A stretch of 64,000 nucleotides of DNA from Burkholderia sp. Bp8963 (GTDB lineage Bacteria; Pseudomonadota; Gammaproteobacteria; Burkholderiales; Burkholderiaceae): positions 1 to 64,000 of the forward strand of contig NZ_QTQP01000010.1 of NCBI RefSeq assembly GCF_003854275.1, given 5' to 3'. Below are positions 35,590 through 45,133 of this stretch, piece after piece (position 1 is the first letter of the stretch; each line of letters starts with the position of its first letter). The translations under genes were made by a program, and so were the position numbers. Under the pieces are notes generated by a model. The model had not been told where the DNA came from. It searched no databases and worked only from the letters and a program-made list of their open reading frames with translations.

Positions 35590-37447
35590 CGGTATGGCTG
35601 TTCGCGCGCGTGTCGACGCGCTGCGATTCTTCGCGTTCCTGCTGTCGTTCGCGCTCGCGATCGTGATGGGCGGGATGTCGCTCGCCCGCGCCGCCGACGA
35701 TTTCCTCGATCCGTCGGTCGCGTTCAAGTTCAGTTCGAGCGAATCGCCCGGACAGGTTGACGTGCGCTTCAGGATCGCCGACGGCTATTACCTGTATCGG
35801 GAGCGGTTCGCATTCGCGGTCAAGAGCGGGCAGGCGACGCTCGGCGAACCGCAACTGCCGGCCGGTCACGTGAAGTTCGATCAGACGTTCCAGAAGGACG
35901 TCGAGACCTATCGCGGCGATCTCGTGATCCATGTGCCGGTCAAGCAGGCGGCCGGGCCGTTCGAGCTCACCGTGACGTCGCAGGGCTGTGCGGACGAGGG
36001 CATCTGCTATCCGCCCGCCGAGCATGTCGTGAAAGTCGGCGGCGACGCGCTGGGCGCGGCAACGGCCGCGCCGCGTTCGGGCCAGGATGCCGCGGCCGGC
36101 AACTGGTTCGACAAGGTCACGAGCGCCGAATACACGCAGTCGCTGCTCGAGGGGCACGGGTTCCTGACGATCGTCGCACTGTATTTCGTCGCGGGCGTCG
36201 TGCTGAGCCTGCTGCCCTGCTCGTACCCGATGATCCCGATCGTGTCGGCGATCATCATTGGCCAGGGCACGCGCGCGACCCATGCGCGCGGCTTTGCGCT
36301 GTCGCTGACGTACGTGGTCGGCATGGCGCTCGTCTACACGGCGCTCGGCGTCGCCGCCGCGCTGGTCGGGCAGAGCCTCGGCGCGTGGCTGCAGAATCCG
36401 TGGGTGCTGGGCAGCTTCGGCGTGCTGCTGACGGCGTTTGCGGTGTCGCTGATTTCGGGCGTGGATATCGCGTTGCCGCAGCGCTGGCAAAACGGCGCCG
36501 CGGACGCGTCGAGCGGCCGCAAGGGCGGGCACTTCGTCGCGGTCGCGGCAATGGGTGCGCTGTCGGCCCTCGTCGTCGGCGCCTGCATGACGGCGCCGCT
36601 GTTCGCGGTGCTCGCGTTCATCGCTCATACCGGCAACGCACTGCTCGGCGGCGCGGCGCTGTTCGCGATGGGGCTCGGGCTCGGCGTGCCGCTGCTGGTC
36701 GTCGGCGTCGGCGCGGGCGCATTGCTGCCGCGGGCGGGCGGGTGGATGGACAGCGTGAAGGTGTTCTTCGGCATCGTGCTGCTCGCGGCCGCACTGTGGA
36801 TCGTCTGGCCGGTGCTCGGCGGCGCGTTCAAGATGGTGCTGGCCGCGCTGTGGCTGCTGATTGCAGCCGCGGCGCTGGGGCTGTTCACGCCGCATGCGGG
36901 CACGTCGTCCATCTGGCGGCGGCTCGGGCGCGGGCTCGGCGCAGCGCTGACGATCTGGGCGGCGGCCTTGCTCGTCGGGCTGGCCGCAGGGTCGACCGAC
37001 CCGGTGAAGCCGCTGGCGGTGCTCGCCGCGCGTACGACCGCGTCCGTCTCGGGTGCGCCCGCAGGCGGAGCGTCCGCCGCGCAGGACGGGCCGGCCTTTG
37101 CATCGGTGGGGTCGAATGCCGATCTGGATGCGTTGCTGAAGGCTTCAGGCCGTCCGGTGATGCTCGACTTCTACGCCGACTGGTGCGTGAGCTGCAAGGA
37201 AATGGAGCATCTGACGTTCACCGATCCGCGCGTGCAGGCGCGGCTCGCGCAACTGCACCTGGTGCGCGCGGACGTCACCGCGAACAACCCGGACGATCAG
37301 GCGCTGCTCAAGCGCTTCAACCTGTTCGGGCCGCCGGGAATCATCTTCTTCGACCGTAATGGCAACGAAATCGGCCGGGTGGTCGGCTATCAGGCCGCGG
37401 ATACGTTCCTGCGCAGTCTCGATCGCGCGGCCGTGCCGTCGGTGTGA
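35582..37447 (+). CDS. dsbD: Thiol:disulfide interchange protein DsbD
   Basis: A 621-residue inner-membrane reductant conduit that passes electrons from cytoplasmic thioredoxin to periplasmic DsbC and cytochrome c maturation proteins. After a signal/anchor (about residues 14-37) comes the N-terminal periplasmic domain with Cys136 and Cys142 (GCADEGICYPP), an eight-helix membrane domain with Cys213 (LLPCSYPMIP) and Cys335 (VGACMTAPL), and a C-terminal thioredoxin-like domain with Cys535-x-x-Cys538 (DWCVSCKE). All six catalytic cysteines are present. The ATG at 35582 lies inside the end of cutA; a second ATG at 35594 is possible. Neither has a clear ribosome binding site, so translation may be coupled. 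Confidence 0.96.
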   Translation: MFNGMAVRARVDALRFFAFLLSFALAIVMGGMSLARAADDFLDPSVAFKFSSSESPGQVDVRFRIADGYYLYRERFAFAVKSGQATLGEPQLPAGHVKFDQTFQKDVETYRGDLVIHVPVKQAAGPFELTVTSQGCADEGICYPPAEHVVKVGGDALGAATAAPRSGQDAAAGNWFDKVTSAEYTQSLLEGHGFLTIVALYFVAGVVLSLLPCSYPMIPIVSAIIIGQGTRATHARGFALSLTYVVGMALVYTALGVAAALVGQSLGAWLQNPWVLGSFGVLLTAFAVSLISGVDIALPQRWQNGAADASSGRKGGHFVAVAAMGALSALVVGACMTAPLFAVLAFIAHTGNALLGGAALFAMGLGLGVPLLVVGVGAGALLPRAGGWMDSVKVFFGIVLLAAALWIVWPVLGGAFKMVLAALWLLIAAAALGLFTPHAGTSSIWRRLGRGLGAALTIWAAALLVGLAAGSTDPVKPLAVLAARTTASVSGAPAGGASAAQDGPAFASVGSNADLDALLKASGRPVMLDFYADWCVSCKEMEHLTFTDPRVQARLAQLHLVRADVTANNPDDQALLKRFNLFGPPGIIFFDRNGNEIGRVVGYQAADTFLRSLDRAAVPSV

Positions 37448-37574
37448 CCGGCACGCGCGCCGGGCCTCGAGGCGGTGAGGCTGTGAGGCGGCCCCCGCGA
37501 TGCGCGGTGAACACCCACCGCCGCGGCGACCGAAACGGGCGGACGCCTGCTCCGCATGCGAAGCGACAGGCAAG

Positions 37575-37609
37575 AAAAAACGGCGACGCACCGAAGTGCG
37601 CCGCCGTTT
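37575..37609 (-). terminator. Intrinsic terminator of hemB
   Basis: Read on the minus strand: AAACGGCGGCGCAC, a TTCG tetraloop, GTGCGTCGCCGTTT (one G-U) and then a run of T residues. It starts 27 bases after the hemB stop codon. The + strand version has an A-C mismatch, so the structure points to hemB. Confidence 0.85.
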
Positions 37610-37635
37610 CGCTTTGTGCGCGAAGGCGCTGCGGA

Positions 37636-38667
<1,032 letters not shown>

Positions 38668-38704
38668 TTACGGAACCCTTAGGTTATTTTCTGGAGCGTT
38701 GGTA

Positions 38705-38821
38705 TATGATAGCGATCGAGCGGCACGCCTTGCGTGACGCTCCCCGCTTCTCCTCCCTGAGCGGGTGCCTGTCGTTATTCGATTAGGCTGTTTGACCCGC
38801 CGTTAAACGGCGGGTTTTTTT
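38705..38821 (+). ncRNA. Candidate small RNA with anti-Shine-Dalgarno loop
   Basis: Between hemB and ysxC (both on the minus strand) a compact RNA-like unit lies on the + strand. A -10-like TATGAT (38705-38710; weak -35) is followed by stem-loop 1 (38718-38742, GAGCG/CGCTC and CACGC/GCGTG), stem-loop 2 (38743-38765, CCCGCT/AGCGGG) with the 11-nt loop TCTCCTCCCTG, and a terminator stem (38795-38815) ending in seven T residues. The loop is complementary to Shine-Dalgarno sequences. Burkholderia is known to make small RNAs with UCUCCUCCC-type loops (ncS27/ncS35 type); this may be one of them. There is no convincing coding frame. Confidence 0.7.
38795..38821 (+). terminator. Intrinsic terminator of the candidate small RNA
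   Basis: ACCCGCCG/CGGCGGGT with loop TTAAA is followed by TTTTTTT. There is no upstream + strand protein gene for it to serve, since both neighbours run the other way. This is the main argument that a non-coding + strand transcript ends here. Confidence 0.9.
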
Positions 38822-38887
38822 ATGCGCCGGTCGAATCGCAGGCACTGTCAGGTGCGCGCCGCCGTTTCCCGGCCGCGCGTTGCCCAG

Positions 38888-39547
38888 TCATTTTGCTACA
38901 GGCTCGGCATTTTCGTCGGCGACGGACGGCCGCAGCCAGCTCTCGATCAGCGCGTGCGCGTCGTCGAGCCCCGTGCGCTTGAGTGCGGAGAACAGCTGGA
39001 CCGTCAGCTTGCCTTCGACGCCTGAGTCGCGATACGCATCGAGCCCCTTCTGCGTCGTCCGTAGCGCGTTGATGCTTTCCTGGCGCGTCAATTTGTCGCA
39101 CTTCGTCAGCAGCGTGTGGATCGGCTTGCCGGTCGGCGCGAACCACTCGATCATCCGGCGATCGAGGTCGGTCAGCGGACGGCGGGAATCCATCATCAGG
39201 ATCAGGCCGCACAGCTGCGAGCGGGTCGCGAGGTAGGTCGACAGCAGCATTTCCCAGTGCGCCTTCGCGGCGCCGGGCACTTCCGCGTAGCCGTAGCCGG
39301 GCAGGTCGACCAGATTCGCGACGGGTTCGGCCGCCGGGCCGACCGAGAAGTAGTTGATGTGCTGCGTGCGGCCGGGCGTTTTCGACGCGAACGCGAGCCG
39401 TTTCTGGTTGCACAGCACGTTGATCGCCGTCGATTTGCCGGCGTTCGAGCGGCCCGCGAACGCGATTTCCGGCTGCACCGTCGGCGGCAGGTCGCGCAGG
39501 TGGTTGACGGTCGTGTAGAAGCGGGCTTGATGGAGCAGAAAGGCCAT
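38888..39547 (-). CDS. ysxC: Ribosome biogenesis GTP-binding protein YsxC/EngB
   Basis: A 219-residue essential-type GTPase that aids late 50S assembly. Motifs in order: G1 GRSNAGKS (residues 32-39), [11 protein letters not shown] (G2 region), DLPGYG (G3), TKCD (G4). The start [20 protein letters not shown] is typical. The downstream side leads toward the small RNA region; the upstream side faces the divergent cytochrome gene, with a 215-bp gap that contains the palindrome TATTGTACAATA. Confidence 0.96.
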   Translation of the reverse strand: MAFLLHQARFYTTVNHLRDLPPTVQPEIAFAGRSNAGKSTAINVLCNQKRLAFASKTPGRTQHINYFSVGPAAEPVANLVDLPGYGYAEVPGAAKAHWEMLLSTYLATRSQLCGLILMMDSRRPLTDLDRRMIEWFAPTGKPIHTLLTKCDKLTRQESINALRTTQKGLDAYRDSGVEGKLTVQLFSALKRTGLDDAHALIESWLRPSVADENAEPVAK

Positions 39548-39762
39548 GGGAACCGGGGACGGACGGGCGGCGCGAGCCGCTTGGTGGAGGCGGGGTAGCC
39601 CCGATAGGCGCGGGGGCTTTCAGCACGATATTGTACAATACGACGGTTTTACCGAAGGCCCCGGGCGCCCGTCTCGCGCGCTTCTGCGGCTTCTGCGGTA
39701 GACTGATCGCCGTCGTTTATTGCAGAACCTCAAATTCCCACAAGACGAAACAGGGTGTGCGA

Positions 39763-40416
39763 ATGAATCGACTGTGCAAGTCTCTGATGGTGCTTCAGTT
39801 TGCAGCAGGGCTCGTAGGTTTCGTAGCAGAGGCAACAGCGGCAGATGCGGCAAAGCCGGATCTGGACCGCGGCAAGGCGATCGCGGGACAGGTTTGCGCA
39901 GCGTGTCATGGCGCCGACGGCAACAGCGCGTCGGGCAGTTTTCCGAAGCTTGCGGGCCAGCATCCCGAGTATCTGGTCAAGCAGCTGAACGACTTCAAGG
40001 CCCAGTCGGGCGCGAAGGGGCCGGCGCGCACCAATGCCGTGATGGTGGGTTTCGCGAGCGCGCTGAGCCCCGACGACATGCGCAACGTCGCCGCGTATTA
40101 CGGTTCGCAGACGACGAAGCTCGGCACCGCGCATGACGCGGCGACCGTGCCGCTCGGGCAGAAGATCTACCGCGGCGGCATCGCGGACAAGGGGGTGCCC
40201 GCGTGTGCGAGTTGCCACGGGCCGACGGGGCAGGGGATGCCCGTCCAGTATCCGCGTCTGTCGGGCCAATGGGCGGATTACACGGTTGCCCAGTTGACGG
40301 CGTTCCAGCAGGGGGCTGGCGCCCGTAACAACAACGAGGCGATGCATCAGATCGCATCGCGACTGTCGGACAGCGAGATCAAGGCCGTGGCGGACTACAT
40401 CGCCGGCCTGCGCTGA
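39763..40416 (+). CDS. Diheme cytochrome c, cytochrome c4 type
   Basis: A 217-residue exported electron carrier. The start MNRLCKSLMVLQFAAGLVGF is a signal peptide that likely ends near ATAAD. Two heme-binding CxxCH motifs are present: Cys45-Ala-Ala-Cys48-His49 and Cys148-Ala-Ser-Cys151-His152, each followed by a similar cytochrome domain with a distal Met region (DMRNVAAYYG; AVADYIAGLR). Cytochrome c4 proteins usually deliver electrons to terminal oxidases. It lies just upstream of resB-ccsB, which mature c-type cytochromes. A longer in-frame extension upstream was rejected because it lacks a signal. Confidence 0.92.
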   Translation: MNRLCKSLMVLQFAAGLVGFVAEATAADAAKPDLDRGKAIAGQVCAACHGADGNSASGSFPKLAGQHPEYLVKQLNDFKAQSGAKGPARTNAVMVGFASALSPDDMRNVAAYYGSQTTKLGTAHDAATVPLGQKIYRGGIADKGVPACASCHGPTGQGMPVQYPRLSGQWADYTVAQLTAFQQGAGARNNNEAMHQIASRLSDSEIKAVADYIAGLR

Positions 40417-40473
40417 GCGTCAGTCGCGGACGGAGTGGCCGGGCGCCCGAAGGGCGGTCGGCGTCAGAACAAG

Positions 40474-40518
40474 AAAAGGGTGGGGCGCCGCATCGTTGCG
40501 GCCGCCTTGCCCTTTTTT
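40474..40518 (+). terminator. Intrinsic terminator after the cytochrome gene
   Basis: AAAAGGG pairs with CCCTTTT, and GCCGCA with TGCGGC around a TCGT loop, with weaker pairing between. Six T residues (40513-40518) form the tail, 20 bases before the resB start, so resB-ccsB may have its own promoter or depend on read-through. Confidence 0.75.
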
Positions 40519-40537
40519 GTTGTCAGTCGGAGTTTGA

Positions 40538-42742
40538 ATGAGCGTTACCACGTCGGGGTTGCAGTCGAAGTCGGGCCAGGGCGCCACGAAGCGCGCAGTC
40601 GAGCTGTTGAGCTCGATGCGTTTCGCGATCGCATTGCTGGTGGTGCTGTCGATCGCGAGTATCGTCGGCACCGTCCTGACCCAGGACGACCCGTATCCGA
40701 ACTACGTGAACCAGTTCGGGCCGTTCTGGGCGGACATCTTCCGTTCGCTCGGCCTGTACAACGTGTACAGCGCGTGGTGGTTCATGCTGATCCTGATCTT
40801 CCTCGTCGTGTCGATCTCGCTGTGCGTGATCCGCAATGCGCCGAAGATGCTCAAGGATGCGAAGAGCTGGAAGGACAAGGTGCGCGAAGGCAGCCTGCGC
40901 GCATTCCACCACAAGGCCGAATATGCGGCGAGCGGCACGCGCGCGGCGGCAACCGCGACGCTCGCCGCGTTCGTCGCGAAGGCCGGCTACAAGCACGTCG
41001 TGCGCGAAACCGACGGCGCGACGCTGATCTCCGCGAAGCGCGGCGCGCTGACGAAATGGGGCTACATCTCCGCGCATCTCGCGATCGTCGTGATCTGCAT
41101 CGGCGGCCTGCTCGACAGCAACCTGCCGATCAAATTCCAGATGTGGATGTTCGGCAAGAGCCCCGTCAACACGAGCGCGACGATCAGCGAGATCTCGCCC
41201 GACCATCGGCTGTCGGCGTCGAACCCGACGTTCCGCGGCTATGCGTGGGTGCCTGAAGGCCAGTTCGTGTCGACCGCGATCCTGAACCAGCCGAACGGCT
41301 CGCTGATCCAGGACCTGCCGTTCTCGATCCAGCTCAACAAGTTCATCGTCGACTACTACACGACCGGGATGCCGAAGCTGTTCGCGAGCGACATCGTCGT
41401 GATCGATCGCGAGACCGGCAAGAAGATTCCGGCGCGCGTCGAGGTCAACAAGCCGTTCACGTACAAGGGCGTGTCGATCTACCAGTCGAGCTTCCAGGAC
41501 GGCGGCTCACAGATGCAGATGACCGCGTTCCCGATGATGGGCGACACCGCGAAGACGTTCCCGCTGCAGGGCACGATCGGCAGCTCGGTGCCGCTGCCGG
41601 GCGCCAGCGGCGAGACGATCGAATTCTCCGACTTCCGTGCGATCAACGTCGAGAACATGGCCGACGCGAACGGCAAGCCGGACGTGCGCGGCGTCGCGAA
41701 GACCGAATCGCTGAAAGAAGCCTTCGACGAGCGGCTCGGCTCGGGCGCGAAGACGTCGAAGCCGATGCAACTGCACAACATCGGCCCGTCGGTGCAATAC
41801 AAGGTGCGCGGCAAGGACGGCCAGGCGCGCGAGTTCAACAATTACATGCTGCCGGTCGACATGGGCGGCGAGCGGGTGTTCCTCGCCGGCGTGCGTGCGA
41901 GCCCGAACGATCCGTTCCGCTACATGCGGATTCCGGCGGACAGCCAGGATTCGATCGGCGAATGGATGCGCGTGCGCGCGGCGCTCGAGGATCCTGCGGT
42001 GCGTACGGAGGCGGCGGCCCGCTTCGCGCAGCATTCGCTGCCGGGCAGCGAAGCGGCGCTGCGCGGCCGTCTGCAGGAGAGCGCCGTGAAGGTGCTGACC
42101 CTGTTTGCGGCGAGCGACGACAGTGCCGGGCGCGGCGTCGACGGCCAGCCGATGGGCGGCTTCCAGGCGGTCGCGACGTTCATCGACCGCTCGGTGCCGA
42201 AGGCCGAGCAGGAGAAGGCGGCCAGCCTGATGCTGCGGATGCTCGAGGGCGCGATGTGGGAGGTCTGGCAGATCGCGCGCGAGCGCGTCGGCGAGCCGCC
42301 GGCCCAGCAGGGCGCGGATTCGGTGCGGTTCGTGCAGAGCGCGATCAACGCGCTGTCCGACAGCTTCCTGTATGGTGCGCCGGTCTATCTGCAGCTCGAC
42401 TCATTCAAGCAGGTGCAAGCTTCGGTATTTCAGTTGACGCGCGCGCCGGGCAAGAATCTGGTGTATCTTGGCAGCCTGTTGCTCGTCGCCGGCATCTTCT
42501 CGATGTTCTACGTGCGCGAGCGGCGCCTCTGGTTCTGGCTCAAGGACGCCGGCTCCGGCGTCGATGTGGTGATGGCGATGTCCTCGGCCCGCAAGACCTT
42601 CGATTTCGAGAAAGAATTCGTGCAGACGCGCGACGCGGCCGGCGCCGCATTGCACGCCGCCCCTCGCGATGCCGCGCCGGCTGGTGCGGCATCGGCTTCC
42701 CGCCCGCCCGCTGGCGGCGGTTCCGAGAATTCCACCCGGTAA
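40538..42742 (+). CDS. resB: Cytochrome c biogenesis protein ResB
   Basis: A 734-residue membrane protein of System II (Ccs) cytochrome c maturation, which holds and presents apocytochrome or heme with CcsA/ResC. The N-terminal part has hydrophobic segments at about residues 27-50, 83-103 and 165-185. A large periplasmic region follows, and a last transmembrane segment lies near residues 635-655 (NLVYLGSLLLVAGIFSMFYV). The C-terminus is Ala/Pro-rich. It pairs with ccsB, 4 bp downstream, and belongs with the cytochrome c4 gene upstream and the reductant conduit DsbD. Confidence 0.93.
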   Translation: MSVTTSGLQSKSGQGATKRAVELLSSMRFAIALLVVLSIASIVGTVLTQDDPYPNYVNQFGPFWADIFRSLGLYNVYSAWWFMLILIFLVVSISLCVIRNAPKMLKDAKSWKDKVREGSLRAFHHKAEYAASGTRAAATATLAAFVAKAGYKHVVRETDGATLISAKRGALTKWGYISAHLAIVVICIGGLLDSNLPIKFQMWMFGKSPVNTSATISEISPDHRLSASNPTFRGYAWVPEGQFVSTAILNQPNGSLIQDLPFSIQLNKFIVDYYTTGMPKLFASDIVVIDRETGKKIPARVEVNKPFTYKGVSIYQSSFQDGGSQMQMTAFPMMGDTAKTFPLQGTIGSSVPLPGASGETIEFSDFRAINVENMADANGKPDVRGVAKTESLKEAFDERLGSGAKTSKPMQLHNIGPSVQYKVRGKDGQAREFNNYMLPVDMGGERVFLAGVRASPNDPFRYMRIPADSQDSIGEWMRVRAALEDPAVRTEAAARFAQHSLPGSEAALRGRLQESAVKVLTLFAASDDSAGRGVDGQPMGGFQAVATFIDRSVPKAEQEKAASLMLRMLEGAMWEVWQIARERVGEPPAQQGADSVRFVQSAINALSDSFLYGAPVYLQLDSFKQVQASVFQLTRAPGKNLVYLGSLLLVAGIFSMFYVRERRLWFWLKDAGSGVDVVMAMSSARKTFDFEKEFVQTRDAAGAALHAAPRDAAPAGAASASRPPAGGGSENSTR

Positions 42743-42746
42743 CATC

Positions 42747-43937
42747 ATGGATCTCACTCAAGTCTCTCCCGCCCGTGACGCGTCGTCCCAGGCCCCGGCT
42801 TTGGCGCCGCTGTTCGACGACCGACCGTTCCTCGCGCGCCTGTCGCCGCTCGACTGGCTGTTCGCACTGGCGCTGGTGCTCGGCGCGGGCTATGCGTTCG
42901 TGCACTACAACGCACACATGGATTACTACGACAAGGCGGTGCTGATCGGCACCGTCCCGGCGCTCGTCACGCTCGGCTGGCGCTGGAAGCCCGCGCGGCT
43001 GCTGATGGCGTCGATCGCGGTGCTCGCGCTGCTGTCGATCCAGATCTACCAGGGCGACCTCGCGCGCGCGGATTCGGCGTTCTTCCTCAAGTATTTCCTG
43101 TCGAGCCAGTCCGCAATCCTGTGGATGAGCGCACTGTTCGTGCTCGCGACGATCTTCTACTGGATCGGCACGCTGGCGCGCGCGGAGTCGGGCGGCGCGA
43201 TCGGCCAGAAGCTCACGTGGGTCGCGGTGCTGATGGGCTTCACCGGCTTGATGGTGCGCTGGTACGAGTCGTACCTGATCGGCACCGACGTCGGCCACAT
43301 TCCGGTGTCGAACCTTTACGAAGTGTTCGTGCTGTTCAGCCTGATCACCGCGCTGCTCTATCTGTACTACGAAGGCCACTACGGCACGCGTGCGCTCGGC
43401 GCATTCGTGCTGCTGATCATCAGCGCCGCGGTGGGGTTCCTGATGTGGTATTCGATCGCGCGCGACGCACAGCAGATCCAGCCGCTCGTGCCGGCGCTGC
43501 AGAGCTGGTGGATGAAGATCCATGTGCCGGCGAACTTCATCGGCTACGGCAGCTTCGCGCTGTCGGCGATGGTGTCGGTCGCGTACCTGATGAAGGAGCG
43601 CGGCGTGCTCGCCGATCGCCTGCCTGCGCTCGACGTGCTCGACGACGTGATGTACAAGTCGATCGCGGTCGGCTTCGCGTTCTTCACGATCGCGACGATC
43701 CTCGGCGCGCTGTGGGCGGCCGAGGCATGGGGCGGCTACTGGAGCTGGGACCCGAAGGAAACCTGGGCGCTGATCGTCTGGCTGAACTACGCGGCATGGC
43801 TGCACATGCGCCTGATGAAAGGCCTGCGCGGCACGGCCGCCGCATGGTGGGCGCTGACCGGGCTCGTCGTCACGACGTTCGCGTTCCTCGGCGTCAACAT
43901 GTTCCTGTCGGGGCTGCACAGCTACGGCAAGCTGTAA
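42747..43937 (+). CDS. ccsB: Cytochrome c biogenesis protein CcsB/ResC (heme handling)
   Basis: A 396-residue polytopic membrane protein of System II. The start ATG giving MDLTQVSPARDASSQAPAL lies 4 bp after resB; a longer open frame upstream is an out-of-frame reading of resB. The tryptophan-rich heme-binding WWD-type motif reads WGGYWSWDPKETWALIVWL. Conserved histidines flank it (for example IHVPANFIGYGSFAL upstream). Together with ResB it exports heme and ligates it to CxxCH motifs. Confidence 0.95.
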   Translation: MDLTQVSPARDASSQAPALAPLFDDRPFLARLSPLDWLFALALVLGAGYAFVHYNAHMDYYDKAVLIGTVPALVTLGWRWKPARLLMASIAVLALLSIQIYQGDLARADSAFFLKYFLSSQSAILWMSALFVLATIFYWIGTLARAESGGAIGQKLTWVAVLMGFTGLMVRWYESYLIGTDVGHIPVSNLYEVFVLFSLITALLYLYYEGHYGTRALGAFVLLIISAAVGFLMWYSIARDAQQIQPLVPALQSWWMKIHVPANFIGYGSFALSAMVSVAYLMKERGVLADRLPALDVLDDVMYKSIAVGFAFFTIATILGALWAAEAWGGYWSWDPKETWALIVWLNYAAWLHMRLMKGLRGTAAAWWALTGLVVTTFAFLGVNMFLSGLHSYGKL

Positions 43938-43964
43938 GATTCGCGACGCTCGTCCGACCAAAGA

Positions 43965-44000
43965 CCGCCGGTGCACAGTGTGCCCGGCGGTTTTCTTTTG
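43965..44000 (+). terminator. Intrinsic terminator after ccsB
   Basis: ACCGCCGG/CCGGCGGT and GCAC/GTGC (one bulged T) close a 3-nt loop and are followed by TTTCTTTT. This clearly ends the resB-ccsB unit and separates it from msrPQ. Confidence 0.88.
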
Positions 44001-44058
44001 TAACGGGCGGGGGATCCGGGCGTCGAACGGCGCATGATCGAGCGGGTCGAACGCGCAT

Positions 44059-44091
44059 GGAGCGTGCACGGAGCGTGCATTGAGCGTGCAA
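44059..44091. repeat. Three tandem 11-bp direct repeats upstream of msrP
   Basis: Three contiguous units, GGAGCGTGCAC, GGAGCGTGCAT and TGAGCGTGCAA, end 26 bp before the msrP start. The 11-bp period equals about one turn of DNA, so a protein could bind all units on the same face. No known operator was recognised. Confidence 0.8.
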
Positions 44092-44117
44092 GAGGCGCAC
44101 GCAGGAGGAGCAGCACG

Positions 44118-45113
44118 ATGTGGATCAAACGGCCATTCCGGAGCGCGTTGAGCGGTGACGACATTCCGCGCAACGAGATTACGCCGCGTGCGATATTCGA
44201 GAACCGCCGGCGCGTGCTGCAGGCGGCCGGCATCGCGGTGGCCGGCGGGGTGCTTGGCCGCAGCGGCGCGGCGTTCGCCGCGTACGCGTCGCCCGATGCG
44301 CGGGCAGCGAAACTGGCCGCGAAAGCCAATCCGAAGTTTGTCGTCGCCGACAAGGTGACGGCGTTCAAGGACATCACGTCCTACAACAACTTCTACGAGT
44401 TCGGCACCGACAAGGGCGACCCGGCGCAAAACGCCGGCACGCTGCACCCGCGTCCGTGGCGCGTGAGCGTCGAAGGTGAAGTGCAGCATCCGAAGGTGTT
44501 CGACCTCGACGAGCTGCTCAGGCTCGCGCCGCTCGAGGAGCGCGTGTATCGGCTGCGCTGTGTCGAAGGCTGGTCGATGGTGGTTCCGTGGATCGGCGTG
44601 CCGCTTGCCGAGCTGATCAAGCGCGTGCAGCCGACCGGCAACGCGAAATACGTGCAGTTCATCACGCTCGCGGATCCGTCGCAGATGCCGGGCCTGTCGA
44701 CGCCGATCCTCGACTGGCCGTATTCGGAAGGACTGCGGATGGACGAGGCGATGCATCCGCTGACGCTGCTGACGATGGGTGTCTACGGGCAGGTGCTGCC
44801 GAACCAGAACGGCGCGCCGGTGCGGATCGTCGTGCCGTGGAAGTATGGCTTCAAGAGCGCGAAGTCGCTCGTGAAGATCCGCTTCGTCGACAAGCAGCCG
44901 CCGACCAGCTGGAACACCTATGCGCGCAACGAGTACGGGTTCTATTCGAACGTGAATCCGAACGTCGACCACCCGCGCTGGAGCCAGGCGACCGAGCGGC
45001 GCATCGGCGAGGACGGCTTCTTCACGCCGAAGCGCAAGACACTGATGTTCAACGGCTACGGCGACCTCGTCGCGTCGATGTATCAGGGCATGGACCTGAA
45101 GAGGTTCTTCTGA
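44118..45113 (+). CDS. msrP: Protein-methionine-sulfoxide reductase catalytic subunit MsrP
   Basis: A 331-residue periplasmic molybdopterin enzyme (YedY family) that repairs oxidised methionines in envelope proteins. The start is ATG after AGGAGGAG. A twin-arginine signal reads [17 protein letters not shown], so it is exported folded through Tat. The molybdenum-ligating cysteine is Cys148 in [15 protein letters not shown]. Family segments [15 protein letters not shown] and [16 protein letters not shown] are present. msrQ follows after 20 bp. Confidence 0.96.
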   Translation: MWIKRPFRSALSGDDIPRNEITPRAIFENRRRVLQAAGIAVAGGVLGRSGAAFAAYASPDARAAKLAAKANPKFVVADKVTAFKDITSYNNFYEFGTDKGDPAQNAGTLHPRPWRVSVEGEVQHPKVFDLDELLRLAPLEERVYRLRCVEGWSMVVPWIGVPLAELIKRVQPTGNAKYVQFITLADPSQMPGLSTPILDWPYSEGLRMDEAMHPLTLLTMGVYGQVLPNQNGAPVRIVVPWKYGFKSAKSLVKIRFVDKQPPTSWNTYARNEYGFYSNVNPNVDHPRWSQATERRIGEDGFFTPKRKTLMFNGYGDLVASMYQGMDLKRFF

Positions 45114-45133
45114 CGCGACCGGTGAGTAACGAC

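Noticed and set aside
35474..36895. A 473-codon frame antisense to dsbD
   Set aside because: Low-complexity Arg/Gln/His protein produced by GC bias; dsbD has all six catalytic cysteines on the other strand.
38705..38821. The hemB-ysxC + strand unit as 6S RNA
   Set aside because: It is only about 100 nt, with three separate stems instead of one long bulged hairpin, so it does not fit 6S RNA.
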